From: a virus
Reading direction: 5' to 3' (one strand)
Virus record (IMG/VR): IMGVR_UViG_3300019768_000014
Location: 1-31,378 of that record
Length of the DNA: 31,378 nucleotides
A program made the position numbers and the translations under genes. The notes beneath the pieces were generated by a model that was given only the letters and a program-made list of their open reading frames with translations, did no database searches and was not told the DNA's origin. Each line of letters starts with the position of its first letter. Positions within the stretch are counted from its first letter, which is position 1. This document shows positions 17,491 to 23,650 of the stretch, in pieces.

Positions 17491-18780
17491 TTAATCCGCT
17501 AAAAAAATCATAACATGTTCGGAAGATGATTGTACATCACTATTTCCAAAACCTGAAACAGCCATACTATCAACACCGTAAACCTTTCTTATATATGAAT
17601 AGTTTCCTGAGTTGGCCGTATCAACAAGATTATATCCCGATAAGTACACCTTAAACAGCGATATATCACCGCCTGCGTATGGCTGCACACCTTTATTAAG
17701 CACAATATATGTATTGTTTTTGTGTTCAATATATGCCGCTGACGAGTAGTTATGATTTGTTTCAGAGACAGTTTTAATCGGATCTTCTCCGTCATCATAC
17801 CAGAACTCTTTTACATACCTTTCGCCTAGTGTTGGATCTTTAGTTGTCGCCTCTGTAAATAACGCCCTAACACCTAATTTATATGTAATATCTTTTAGAT
17901 AAACTAGGTTACCTACCGATTCTGTCTCATAAAGCCTGACAATATCGTCATCTTGCTCTACAGGCAAAGATAAGGGCTCATTCAACAAATTAGTCCAATT
18001 AACTCCATCTGATGTTTTCATTCCGTATAAATTGTATCTTTCGTCTGCAGCTGCATTTTTTAGATAATTAAAAAACACGTAGATAGTTCCATTGTGATAG
18101 TAAGTCACTTGGTAATGTGCGCCCTTTGCTAACCTGGTTCTACTGCCATTCAAGTTATACCATATCTCCCTAACGTTTCTTGTCGGGTGAATAGCTGGAT
18201 CTTTAACATAATGAGTATAACCAACATAGTAACCGAATGACGTATCAAACACTTGAGGGTAAGCCTCAAAATTAACATCACCGCATCCACTCAAACACTC
18301 GAAATCTAGCTCATACGGCGTAACACTTCTTAAATGTTTGCCGGATTGGAACTTGAAATCAAGGCCCCTGCTTGCTACATGTACGTTAACGCGACCTTGA
18401 TTATCTATCTGTATAGCTGCGTTAGTGTGTGGGTCGTCCCAGTCATTGATCTGATGAACCAGTACACTCTCGACTCCTTTATGTGCATAAACATAAAAAT
18501 CACCATCTAAAAACTCTGTTGTAGTATAAAAAACCTCGCCATTACCATATGCCGCTACAGGTATATGCTTATGGGTGTATGTACACATAGGTCCAGAATA
18601 TTTTGGCACTCCGTTGTAGTCTTGGTTTGGTATTGCCCACCATGCACAACTATTATTTGTTGGCTGCATTTCTATATGTGGTTCTACAACCGCTGGCTCT
18701 AGATCATCAAGATACACAAACGGCTCTTTTTCGTGTTTATTGCACCCAATAAGTAGCAGGGCTATTAATATGTATTTCAT
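17491..18780 (-). CDS. Lipoprotein with BNR-like beta-propeller, probable cargo gene
   Basis: A 429-residue protein. The start MKYILIALLLIGCNK is a short lipoprotein signal with lipobox LIGC (Cys13), so the mature protein should be lipid-anchored. The rest is beta-rich with repeated aromatic/Asp turns (GEVFYTTTEFLDGDFYVYAH, GYYVGYTHYVKDP, GTIYVFFNY), resembling BNR_4-type propellers. It is read leftward between the late operon and the nin-like operon and has its own ribosome binding site (AAGGAAAA). Position and export signal suggest cargo acting at the host surface, such as altering receptor or superinfection exclusion; a virion role is also possible. Confidence 0.65.
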   Translation of the reverse strand: MKYILIALLLIGCNKHEKEPFVYLDDLEPAVVEPHIEMQPTNNSCAWWAIPNQDYNGVPKYSGPMCTYTHKHIPVAAYGNGEVFYTTTEFLDGDFYVYAHKGVESVLVHQINDWDDPHTNAAIQIDNQGRVNVHVASRGLDFKFQSGKHLRSVTPYELDFECLSGCGDVNFEAYPQVFDTSFGYYVGYTHYVKDPAIHPTRNVREIWYNLNGSRTRLAKGAHYQVTYYHNGTIYVFFNYLKNAAADERYNLYGMKTSDGVNWTNLLNEPLSLPVEQDDDIVRLYETESVGNLVYLKDITYKLGVRALFTEATTKDPTLGERYVKEFWYDDGEDPIKTVSETNHNYSSAAYIEHKNNTYIVLNKGVQPYAGGDISLFKVYLSGYNLVDTANSGNYSYIRKVYGVDSMAVSGFGNSDVQSSSEHVMIFLAD

Positions 18781-18810
18781 AATTTTCCTTGTTAAATGTA
18801 TAAAACAAAA

Positions 18811-18827
18811 TAAACTATAGCAGTTTA
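18811..18827. promoter_or_regulatory. Small inverted repeat upstream of the lipoprotein gene
   Basis: TAAACT (18811-18816) and AGTTTA (18822-18827) form a perfect dyad 30 bases before the lipoprotein start. On the minus strand, AT-rich hexamers downstream of it (TTATAC-like) could be a -10. It may be an operator; weak evidence. Confidence 0.3.
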
Positions 18828-18847
18828 CTGATTCATTTGCATTTTTG

Positions 18848-18885
18848 GCGCAATAGCCTCTTTCCTCGCTACTGCGCTATTTTTT
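18848..18885 (+). terminator. Rho-independent terminator (rightward)
   Basis: GCGCAATAGC (18848-18857) pairs with GCTACTGCGC (18868-18877) with one mismatch, followed by TATTTTTTAT. The T-run is on the plus strand, so it should stop late transcripts that pass through the lipoprotein gene antisense before they reach the leftward NinG operon. Confidence 0.65.
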
Positions 18886-19435
18886 ATCTAAATTTCTTCT
18901 CGTACAGTCTAAATCTCTTATTGAATATACTTTTAACTCTTTTTAAATATTCAATTGTAAACTTTCTAGGCTCGTTATCTTGTTCTAATCTTTCAACTCT
19001 ATCTAAGCCTATGCGATTAATTAACTCTATTCTGTATTCAACAACGCAGCCTGAATTTTCACGATTACATTTTACACATTGTTTATGGATGTTAAATAAA
19101 TTAAATCTAAGGTGTCCTGCTGAGCCTCTAGAGCGATAATGTCCAGCATCATATCTATGACCGCTTAATCCGATTTTATGCTCTCTATTATTGCCACAAC
19201 TAACACAAGGTTTATTCTTATCTCTAAGGCGAATATACTTATTGATAGATGCTTGAGCCTCTTTGATGTAATCGCCAGCAGACTTTAACGCTTCTTTTCT
19301 AGCTTTGTCAGATTTCTTTTGTTTCAACTCTCTGTCTTGTTTGGCCCATTCAGCCAAGCAAACGGGATTTAAACAGGTTTTTTGTAGAAAGTATTTAGCG
19401 TTAAATTTGGTTTTACAAATCTTACACCTTGCCAC
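18884..19435 (-). CDS. ninG: NinG / Rap recombination protein
   Basis: A 183-residue protein of the lambda NinG (Rap) family, a structure-specific nuclease that resolves recombination intermediates. The N-terminal zinc site is C4, C7, C21, C26. The central signature is CVSCG at 77-81, HRYDAGHYRSRGSAGHLRF at 93-111 and CVKCNRENSG at 120-129. The C-terminus is a basic helix. It is the last gene of the leftward operon, overlapping the upstream zinc-site gene by 14 bases. Confidence 0.9.
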   Translation of the reverse strand: MARCKICKTKFNAKYFLQKTCLNPVCLAEWAKQDRELKQKKSDKARKEALKSAGDYIKEAQASINKYIRLRDKNKPCVSCGNNREHKIGLSGHRYDAGHYRSRGSAGHLRFNLFNIHKQCVKCNRENSGCVVEYRIELINRIGLDRVERLEQDNEPRKFTIEYLKRVKSIFNKRFRLYEKKFR

Positions 19436-19604
19436 GCAAATACCCCTTTAACCATCTTCTAAACCCAAAATACAAACTATCCACACGACCACAATGAACA
19501 CAATAAACACCAGCGCTAACGTTGTATCTCTCATCATTGGAGCATATTAGCTTATCGCATTTATCGCAAGACGTTGTTTTTCCGTTACCATATATAAGCT
19601 TCAT
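19422..19604 (-). CDS. Small cysteine-rich zinc-site protein
   Basis: A 60-residue protein, MKLIYGNGKTTSCDKCDK..., with CDKC at 13-16 and CVHC about 20 residues later, a zinc-ribbon layout, and a basic aromatic tail. The start at 19604 is chosen over 19649 because the upstream bases belong to the duplicated module (see 19604-19722) and GGGGAAAG precedes this ATG. It is directly followed by ninG. Function unknown. Confidence 0.6.
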   Translation of the reverse strand: MKLIYGNGKTTSCDKCDKLICSNDERYNVSAGVYCVHCGRVDSLYFGFRRWLKGYLRGKV

Positions 19605-19722
19605 TTCTCGCTTTCCCCGATATAAATCATGCCAATCTGCAAAACACATATAAACCAGTGATTTATCTACACTGGTCTAATGTGTGAAATAAGGAAATAT
19701 TCCTCTGATTGCAGTGTTATGT
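19602..19722 (-). repeat. Array-end module, copy 1 (diverged inverted copy at 29696-29817)
   Basis: Read leftward from an R''-like ACATAAC (19716-19722), it contains ACTGCAATCAGAGGAATA, a hairpin ACCAGTG/CACTGGT followed by TTTATAT, then ATTGGCATGATT, a purine-rich ribosome binding site and an ATGAAG start. The copy at 29696-29817 has the same elements in the same order and spacing with other bases in between. The hairpin may be a terminator. It closes the cassette array and precedes an unrelated gene in each copy. Confidence 0.7.
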
Positions 19723-19902
19723 GTTTAGTTTCCATTCGTGATTTGGATCAGGAACAAAGGCCATAGCTACACGCCAATCCCACCCCTCACCACCACTAGA
19801 GAAGCCATTTTCTTCATGGTGTACGCTTTCATAAGTTTTTACTAGCCAACCGCCAAATACTTTTGCTCTCTGATGATTGTCATCAATATCTTCAAATTCC
19901 AT
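19717..19902 (-). CDS. Cassette gene, 61 residues, unknown function
   Basis: MEFEDIDDNHQRAKVFGGW at the start, then a Gly/Glu/Trp-rich middle (SSGGEGWDWRVAMAFVPD). The start at 19902 has GGAGAGA 3 bases upstream; the GTG at 19914 in the same frame does not. The TAA lies inside the R''-like box that opens the array-end module. No family recognised; small, acidic, soluble proteins are usual in integron cassettes. Confidence 0.65.
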   Translation of the reverse strand: MEFEDIDDNHQRAKVFGGWLVKTYESVHHEENGFSSGGEGWDWRVAMAFVPDPNHEWKLNT

Positions 19903-19928
19903 AAGTCTCTCCACATTTCAGTTAAAAC

Positions 19929-19976
19929 ACATAACAACCGCAACCACGGGATAAACCCGTGTTGCCAAGGTTAGCA
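19929..19976 (-). other. attC-like cassette site (type e, 48 bp)
   Basis: Read leftward: R'' TGCTAAC (19970-19976), L'' GCAAC, inner stem ACGGG/CCCGT, L' GGTTGC and R' GTTATGT (19929-19935). GCAACACGGG pairs with CCCGTGGTTGC leaving a single unpaired G, the extrahelical base that sets strand choice in attC. R and L boxes are separated by the unpaired spacer typical of attC. Confidence 0.75.
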
Positions 19977-19980
19977 GGAA

Positions 19981-20280
19981 TTAATACCCACCTATCTCAG
20001 TCCACTTATCATAATGTAAAGCATATACATCAATATCATAATGATGACTAACATCTTCAAATAGCGTTTGTAATTTAACTAACATTTCCTGTGCTTCTCT
20101 AATCGAGCTAAGTGCATCGTTGTAGTTTTCGTGGTTAATGTGATCTACCGCATTATTTAGTACCTGCATGGCTCGGCATTCCATTAATTCACCGCTAACA
20201 ACAGGCTCAATCGGACTTGCTATAGTTGGTTTTTCTGTTAAATCTATGGTGTTTGCAAATTCTTCTATATTCATTTTCAT
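19981..20280 (-). CDS. Cassette gene, 99 residues, start inside an attC loop
   Basis: The first 28 residues (MKMNIEEFANTIDLTEKP, then TIASPIEPVV) are encoded inside the attC at 20193-20326. The frame runs through its R' box into the cassette proper. The body (from about M33, MECRAMQVLNNAVDHINHEN) is helical and ends with KWTEIGGY. A weak GGTGA precedes M33, so the native cassette start may be there, and the strong GGAG before 20280 may be supplied by the attC. Function unknown. Confidence 0.6.
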   Translation of the reverse strand: MKMNIEEFANTIDLTEKPTIASPIEPVVSGELMECRAMQVLNNAVDHINHENYNDALSSIREAQEMLVKLQTLFEDVSHHYDIDVYALHYDKWTEIGGY

Positions 20281-20326
20281 ATCTCCGTGTTATTTATCCG
20301 CAAGCGCGGTTAGCCAAAGGTTATAT
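20193..20326 (-). other. attC-like cassette site with coding loop (type b, copy 1)
   Basis: R'' ATATAAC (20320-20326), CTTT spacer, L'' GGCTAA, arm CCGCGCTTGC, an 80-90-base loop, arm GCAAGTCCGA, L' TTGAGCC with an extra G, R' GTTAGCG (20193-20199). The loop holds GGAG, an ATG and the first codons of the following gene. Arms nearly identical to those at 21148-21278 and 29044-29175; the loop here is different. Confidence 0.75.
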
Positions 20327-20341
20327 GGCTTAACCCTGCGA

Positions 20342-20497
20342 CTATTCCATATCACTCATTACATTTTTGTCATCATCTTCATTGCAGCAGCTTTCGCACC
20401 AATGCCCACTACCCATTTCCCACAAGTACTCCCCGTCTTCTGGTGTTTTTCCGCAAATTTCGCATTCTAAAATTCTTTGTGTCACTCTGTGTCCCAT
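20342..20497 (-). CDS. Cassette gene, 51-residue zinc-site protein
   Basis: MGHRVTQRILECEICGKTPE, then a second Cys cluster (HWCESCC) and an acidic tail. CxxC and CxxCC suggest a small zinc ribbon. GGAGAGA precedes the ATG by 6 bases. It lies between two attC-like sites. Function unknown. Confidence 0.65.
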   Translation of the reverse strand: MGHRVTQRILECEICGKTPEDGEYLWEMGSGHWCESCCNEDDDKNVMSDME

Positions 20498-20528
20498 TTG
20501 TATCTCTCCAGTTAATTTTTAGTGCGCC

Positions 20529-20584
20529 ATATAACAAGGCGCTTAAATTTGATTCGTACCTCACAACTTAGCGCGAGGTTAGAA
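20529..20584 (-). other. attC-like cassette site (type c, copy 1, 56 bp)
   Basis: R'' TTCTAAC (20578-20584), L'' GCGCTAA, a middle with GAGGTACGAATC, L' TTTAAGCGC, R' GTTATAT (20529-20535). GCGCT/AGCGC pair with an extrahelical T. The same middle (GAGGTACGAGTC) is in the rightward site at 29431-29489. Confidence 0.75.
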
Positions 20585-20591
20585 TGGCTAA

Positions 20592-20774
20592 TTATACTTG
20601 TGGCTTTAATATCATAATTTTTACACTTTTTAATTTAAAAAACGGATTTCCGTACCCATTTCTTTGCGAGAAAAGTAATGGCCTGTTATTTATGTTTAAG
20701 CCATAACCAAAAACCCGAAACCAAAACCCACAATAATTCCCATCATTCCACTTCATATAACTAAAAACTTTCAT
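20592..20774 (-). CDS. Cassette gene, 60 residues, FWFRVFGYGL family
   Basis: The core GFWFRVFGYGLNINN then PLLFSQRNGYG is a pattern I recognise from many small phage and cassette proteins of unknown function. The start is at 20774 with AAGGTAG upstream; M7 is an alternative. The C-terminus is basic. Flanked by attC-like sites on both sides. Confidence 0.65.
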   Translation of the reverse strand: MKVFSYMKWNDGNYCGFWFRVFGYGLNINNRPLLFSQRNGYGNPFFKLKSVKIMILKPQV

Positions 20775-20803
20775 TTTAATTCTACCTTTTGTGTTAACGC
20801 CAA

Positions 20804-20890
20804 TTCTAACAACTTACACCAAACGACAAAAACAGCTTGCCGCTCATTCTTCACTAACGCTTTATTTTGCGTCTGTGCTTTTGGTTATGT
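20804..20890 (-). other. attC-like cassette site (type d, 87 bp)
   Basis: R'' ACATAAC (20884-20890) contains the stop codon of the preceding gene. R' is GTTAGAA (20804-20810). Between them GCACAGACGCAAAA partly pairs with TTTTTGTCGTTTGGTGT. The L boxes pair less well than in the other sites, so it may be decayed. Confidence 0.55.
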
Positions 20891-21205
20891 TGCATCCTGT
20901 GCCGCGTCATCAATTAGCTTTGGATCATCAATTAACAGCCAACACATCAGAATTGTATTGAACACGTCAGAATCAAGAATACCAAACGGCTCGTCTGTAT
21001 TATTGCAGACTATAGCTGTCTCAGATTTATTATCTTGATTTCGCATTATTGTAAAAGGCCAGTCAGGATGTGAAACGCCAACAACATTTTTATCTTTGTC
21101 TACTATGTAATCAACGCTAAACTTTCCTTGTTCCATATAGTCCTGCAACATAACAACAGGCTCAATCGGACTTGCTACAGTTGGTTGTTTTTCATCATTT
21201 TGCAT
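20885..21205 (-). CDS. Cassette gene, 106 residues, start inside an attC loop
   Basis: Residues 1-18 (MQNDEKQPTVASPIEPVV) are encoded in the attC at 21148-21278, and the frame crosses the R' box. The body, from MLQDYMEQGKFSVDYIVD on, is acidic with Trp and Phe clusters (HPDWPFTIMR). CAGGA before the ATG of M23 could be the native start. The TAA lies in the R'' box of the next attC. The same 18-residue leader recurs at 29118 before a different gene. No family recognised. Confidence 0.6.
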   Translation of the reverse strand: MQNDEKQPTVASPIEPVVMLQDYMEQGKFSVDYIVDKDKNVVGVSHPDWPFTIMRNQDNKSETAIVCNNTDEPFGILDSDVFNTILMCWLLIDDPKLIDDAAQDAT

Positions 21206-21278
21206 CTTCGTTATCCTTATTTATTCGTTGTAATACTTGCGCTACTATGTAGCAAGCGCGGTTAGCCAAAGGTTATGT
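21148..21278 (-). other. attC-like cassette site with coding loop (type b, copy 2)
   Basis: R'' ACATAAC (21272-21278), CTTT, L'' GGCTAA, CCGCGCTTGC, a loop with AAGGATAACGAAG and ATG, GCAAGTCCGA, TTGAGCC, R' GTTATGT (21148-21154). It is nearly identical, over about 115 bp and inverted, to 29044-29175, loop included. Confidence 0.8.
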
Positions 21279-21445
21279 GTCTTTAGTGTCTTGGTATTTA
21301 TTTAATTCACTAAAAAGGCTTTCAGGTATTTCCTCCCAAAACGTACCATTCCAATTTTCAATTCCCAATAAAATTTATCATTTTCAGCCCTCACAGCTAA
21401 ACCACCATAATAATTACCTATTTCACCCACATCTCTTACTTTCAT
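21273..21445 (-). pseudogene. Frameshifted cassette gene (GNYYGGLAVRAENDKFYWE family)
   Basis: It starts at 21445 with GGAGAAT upstream. In frame it gives MKVRDVGEIGNYYGGLAVRA, then YWELKIGMV and an early stop at 21302. The next frame continues naturally: ENWNGTFWEEIPESLFSELN, then KYQDTKDT, and its TAA falls exactly in the R'' box (21273-21275), as in the other cassettes. One missing base near 21360 (GGGAATTG) explains this. The restored protein would have about 57 residues. It could be a real mutation or a sequencing/assembly error. Confidence 0.65.
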
Positions 21446-21475
21446 TTTTATTCTCCAGTTATCAATTAAGTCGTC

Positions 21476-21533
21476 ACATAACAACGCACTCAATCGGACT
21501 GCGCAAGCTTGCCGCTTAGCGCAAAGGTTATGA
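21476..21533 (-). other. attC-like cassette site (type a, copy 1, 58 bp)
   Basis: R'' TCATAAC (21527-21533), CTTT, L'' GCGCTAA, GCGGCAAGCTTGC, AGTCCGA, L' TTGAGTGC, GTT, R' GTTATGT (21476-21482). GCGCT pairs with AGTGC with one G:T pair, leaving an unpaired G in L'. The same plan is seen at 28783-28842. Confidence 0.8.
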
Positions 21534-21662
21534 TGCTAAGCTAAGTTCATCACTTTCGCTTTTTAATACCATACATTTTCCGAATGGCTCCAACTCAACT
21601 ATTGTTTTATAGCCAAGCAAAACAAAGTAAGCTTTTCTGTATGCTCTAATTCTAGGCTTCAT
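21528..21662 (-). CDS. Cassette gene, 44 residues, unknown function
   Basis: MKPRIRAYRKAYFVLLGYKT through SDELSLAS. Its TAA (21528-21530) lies in the R'' box of the following attC. AAAGGG precedes the ATG. It is the first gene of the leftward array, preceded by an R'-like half-site at 21689-21695. No family recognised. Confidence 0.6.
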   Translation of the reverse strand: MKPRIRAYRKAYFVLLGYKTIVELEPFGKCMVLKSESDELSLAS

Positions 21663-21688
21663 TTCATTAACCCTTTATTGTGTAGGTA

Positions 21689-21695
21689 ACATAAC
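21689..21695 (-). other. R'-like half-site at the 5' edge of the leftward array
   Basis: GTTATGT read leftward, preceded by GGTT as in complete sites. No matching R''/L'' arm is visible in the AT-rich 70 bases before it, so this may mark the original insertion edge. Just upstream, 21755-21772 is a near-perfect AT palindrome overlapping the previous stop codon. Confidence 0.4.
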
Positions 21696-21767
21696 AACCA
21701 AAATAACTAGGTAAATACTACGCTCTAAATTCACAAAATACAATAATAAATTACATTAATTTTTAAA

Positions 21768-22202
21768 TTAATCATTATAACCTAAATTTAAACCAAGATT
21801 AGCGAAATATATTTGTAAATCATCTCTCAATTTATTGTGCATTTTTGTGTTAAATAATCGCGTTACAGGCAGCTCTGTCATGTGCAAGAGTTGATCCTCG
21901 TAACTCAGTTGAAAAAACCCTTTATTATTTAGCCCTTCCCATATTATCGAACCTATGTAATCATCAGAAAAAAGTATAGGCAGGCCAAAATTGAGCTTAA
22001 TAAATCTTGTAGTCTCTGGAATTGTCATTGCCAGAACATCAGACATGGCAGGATACCAAGATTGATAAACTTTATTCGCTGGTATGCTTCTTTTTTTACT
22101 CCATTCTGTTATGGATATTCGCCATTCTTTTTTTAAATCTAATGCGTAAAGCTGCTGTATGACGTATTTAATAGTGTTTAAGTTTAGCTTTAAGTCTTTC
22201 AT
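21768..22202 (-). CDS. NinB-like recombination protein (tentative)
   Basis: A 144-residue protein starting at ATG 22202, which overlaps the stop of the small membrane gene (ATGA). The layout, EWSKKRSIPANKVYQSWYPA near 35-55 and ELPVTRLFNTKMHNKLRDDL near 106-125, follows the pattern of phage NinB-type proteins (recombination mediators that bind ssDNA). The usual S-x-x-Q-N is here S-I-P-A-N. The presence of NinG further down supports a nin-like region. Motif similarity is modest. Confidence 0.45.
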   Translation of the reverse strand: MKDLKLNLNTIKYVIQQLYALDLKKEWRISITEWSKKRSIPANKVYQSWYPAMSDVLAMTIPETTRFIKLNFGLPILFSDDYIGSIIWEGLNNKGFFQLSYEDQLLHMTELPVTRLFNTKMHNKLRDDLQIYFANLGLNLGYND

Positions 22203-22285
22203 AGAGAACTCACTACGTTGATGCACGTAAACAACATAAGCGTTAAATAAACAGCGAAGAATATCGCTGGCCTGTATTTTCTCAT
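22199..22285 (-). CDS. 28-residue membrane peptide
   Basis: MRKYRPAIFFAVYLTLMLFT then CINVVSSL: a basic start and one transmembrane segment. Good ribosome binding site (AAAGGGG). ATGA overlaps on both sides, with the methyltransferase stop and the NinB-like start. The double coupling argues it is translated. Confidence 0.6.
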   Translation of the reverse strand: MRKYRPAIFFAVYLTLMLFTCINVVSSL

Positions 22286-23262
22286 TGTAACCCCTTTAAA
22301 ATGTGCGTTATTACATCAACCGTCCATCCGTTGCCTGTCATTTTATATAATTGCGTATTGCTAATACCTGCGCTTAATAAAGTATCAATATGATGCTCTG
22401 GCATTGTTTGAAGCCTCATACATTCGCGCGGTGTTAGTTTTCGGTATTTAACGCCGTCAGAAAGATGGTTATTATGTTGCCATGAGTTAGAGCTTAAACA
22501 CGGCGCTTTACCGTTTTTTGCTCTTTCGCCACCTGGATTATTTCCTCTTGGTGTTTGCATAATAACAAAATTACCATTCCAACTTGCATACTGCCTAGCT
22601 GTCATTGTTATTGCTTTATCATTGCCGTTACAAACTTTAGAATATGCTTTGCGCTGCTGAAATTCTTTGTTTTTATCCCACCATTCATGCCAACCATCTG
22701 AGTTAACATCATTAGCGCCACTCTCAATAACATCTTTAAGCAAAATACCTTTATCTTCTGGCTGCTCAACATCAAAACTGGTCCAGTAATATCTATTGCG
22801 ATTCTGAGCAGACAACAATGCGCTATTGATTAAAATTTTATGAACATTACCTAAAGCTTGTTCTGTGTGATAGGTGATATATTCTTCAAACTCTTTCTTC
22901 ATCTTCACGTTTTCAATTAAAAAATCAGCTTTCGGATTATGCTTTTTAACGTGCTTCATAATATCTAGCATCGTCCAGAATAACATGCCTCGCTCGTCTT
23001 TATCGCCTAACTGCTTACCAGCCATTGACCAGGCTTGACAAGGAAATCCGCCAGTAACTAAATCAATACTTGACCAATCAATATCCCATTCTCGCCACTT
23101 GGTAACATCACCTAGCTGTATTGTGTCAGGATAAAGCGCCTGTGACGCTTGTATTGCGTACTTATTAATCTCTGCGCTGTAATACTTATCGACGTTAATC
23201 CCTAGTTTTTCTAGCGCCATATATAAGCATGACATGCCGTTAAATAAGCTTAGTGCTTTCAT
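22282..23262 (-). CDS. DNA (cytosine-5) methyltransferase
   Basis: A 326-residue enzyme that methylates C5 of cytosine in DNA using S-adenosylmethionine. Motifs in order: I LSLFNGMS (4-11), IV GGFPCQ with catalytic Cys75, VI ENV (117-119), VIII QNRNRYYW (153-160), then a target-recognition region, IX KLTPRECMRLQTMPE and X GNGWTVDV near the end. All catalytic residues are present. No restriction partner is nearby, so it is probably a solitary phage enzyme protecting phage DNA or altering host marks. Overlaps neighbours by ATGA. Confidence 0.92.
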   Translation of the reverse strand: MKALSLFNGMSCLYMALEKLGINVDKYYSAEINKYAIQASQALYPDTIQLGDVTKWREWDIDWSSIDLVTGGFPCQAWSMAGKQLGDKDERGMLFWTMLDIMKHVKKHNPKADFLIENVKMKKEFEEYITYHTEQALGNVHKILINSALLSAQNRNRYYWTSFDVEQPEDKGILLKDVIESGANDVNSDGWHEWWDKNKEFQQRKAYSKVCNGNDKAITMTARQYASWNGNFVIMQTPRGNNPGGERAKNGKAPCLSSNSWQHNNHLSDGVKYRKLTPRECMRLQTMPEHHIDTLLSAGISNTQLYKMTGNGWTVDVITHILKGLQ

Positions 23263-23459
23263 TGTAAACTCTTCCTTTTTAACTCTTGCTTCAACAATGC
23301 TATCTCAGCGTTTTTAGTCATCACCTGGTCGTTTAACTGCATCATCTGGAAAGCATAATACTCATTGTTATCTGATATAGTTCTCTGCGCCTCTGCTAGT
23401 TCAAATAAAACTTGCGAGTACATTAACTTGTAATTGTTGTGTTTTATTTCTGCGCTCAT
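23259..23459 (-). CDS. Hypothetical 66-residue coiled-coil protein
   Basis: MSAEIKHNNYKLMYSQVLFE with heptad-like spacing and a basic end (LKQELKRKSLQ). ATGA overlaps at both ends place it in the operon between two small genes and the methyltransferase. Function unknown. Confidence 0.65.
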   Translation of the reverse strand: MSAEIKHNNYKLMYSQVLFELAEAQRTISDNNEYYAFQMMQLNDQVMTKNAEIALLKQELKRKSLQ

Positions 23460-23650
23460 AGCTCATCCCACACTTCGCTTATTTGTTGTTTAATGTCATT
23501 AATGAATTCTATCTCGTTTCGTTTAGCTTTAGTTTCTGTGCATTGATAATCATCTGCCACTTGGTTTTTACTAAACATTAAGCTTTCGTCTCTTTTGGGG
23601 TTATTTCTGTTTCTACATTCCATATATTCTTCTTTGCTAGTTAGTACCAT
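23456..23650 (-). CDS. Hypothetical 64-residue protein
   Basis: Starts at ATG 23650 (MVLTSKEEYMECRNRNNPKR), which has AAGGAGA upstream, rather than at 23674. Highly charged. It overlaps the upstream gene by 14 bases and the next by ATGA. No family recognised. Confidence 0.6.
   Translation of the reverse strand: MVLTSKEEYMECRNRNNPKRDESLMFSKNQVADDYQCTETKAKRNEIEFINDIKQQISEVWDEL

Noticed and set aside
19602-19722. Sigma-54 promoter at TTGGCATG in the array-end module
   Set aside because: The GC element is followed by no TTGC at the needed distance in either copy.
19929-21533. CRISPR array
   Set aside because: The repeated elements are imperfect palindromes of unequal length with genes between them, not uniform repeats with short spacers.
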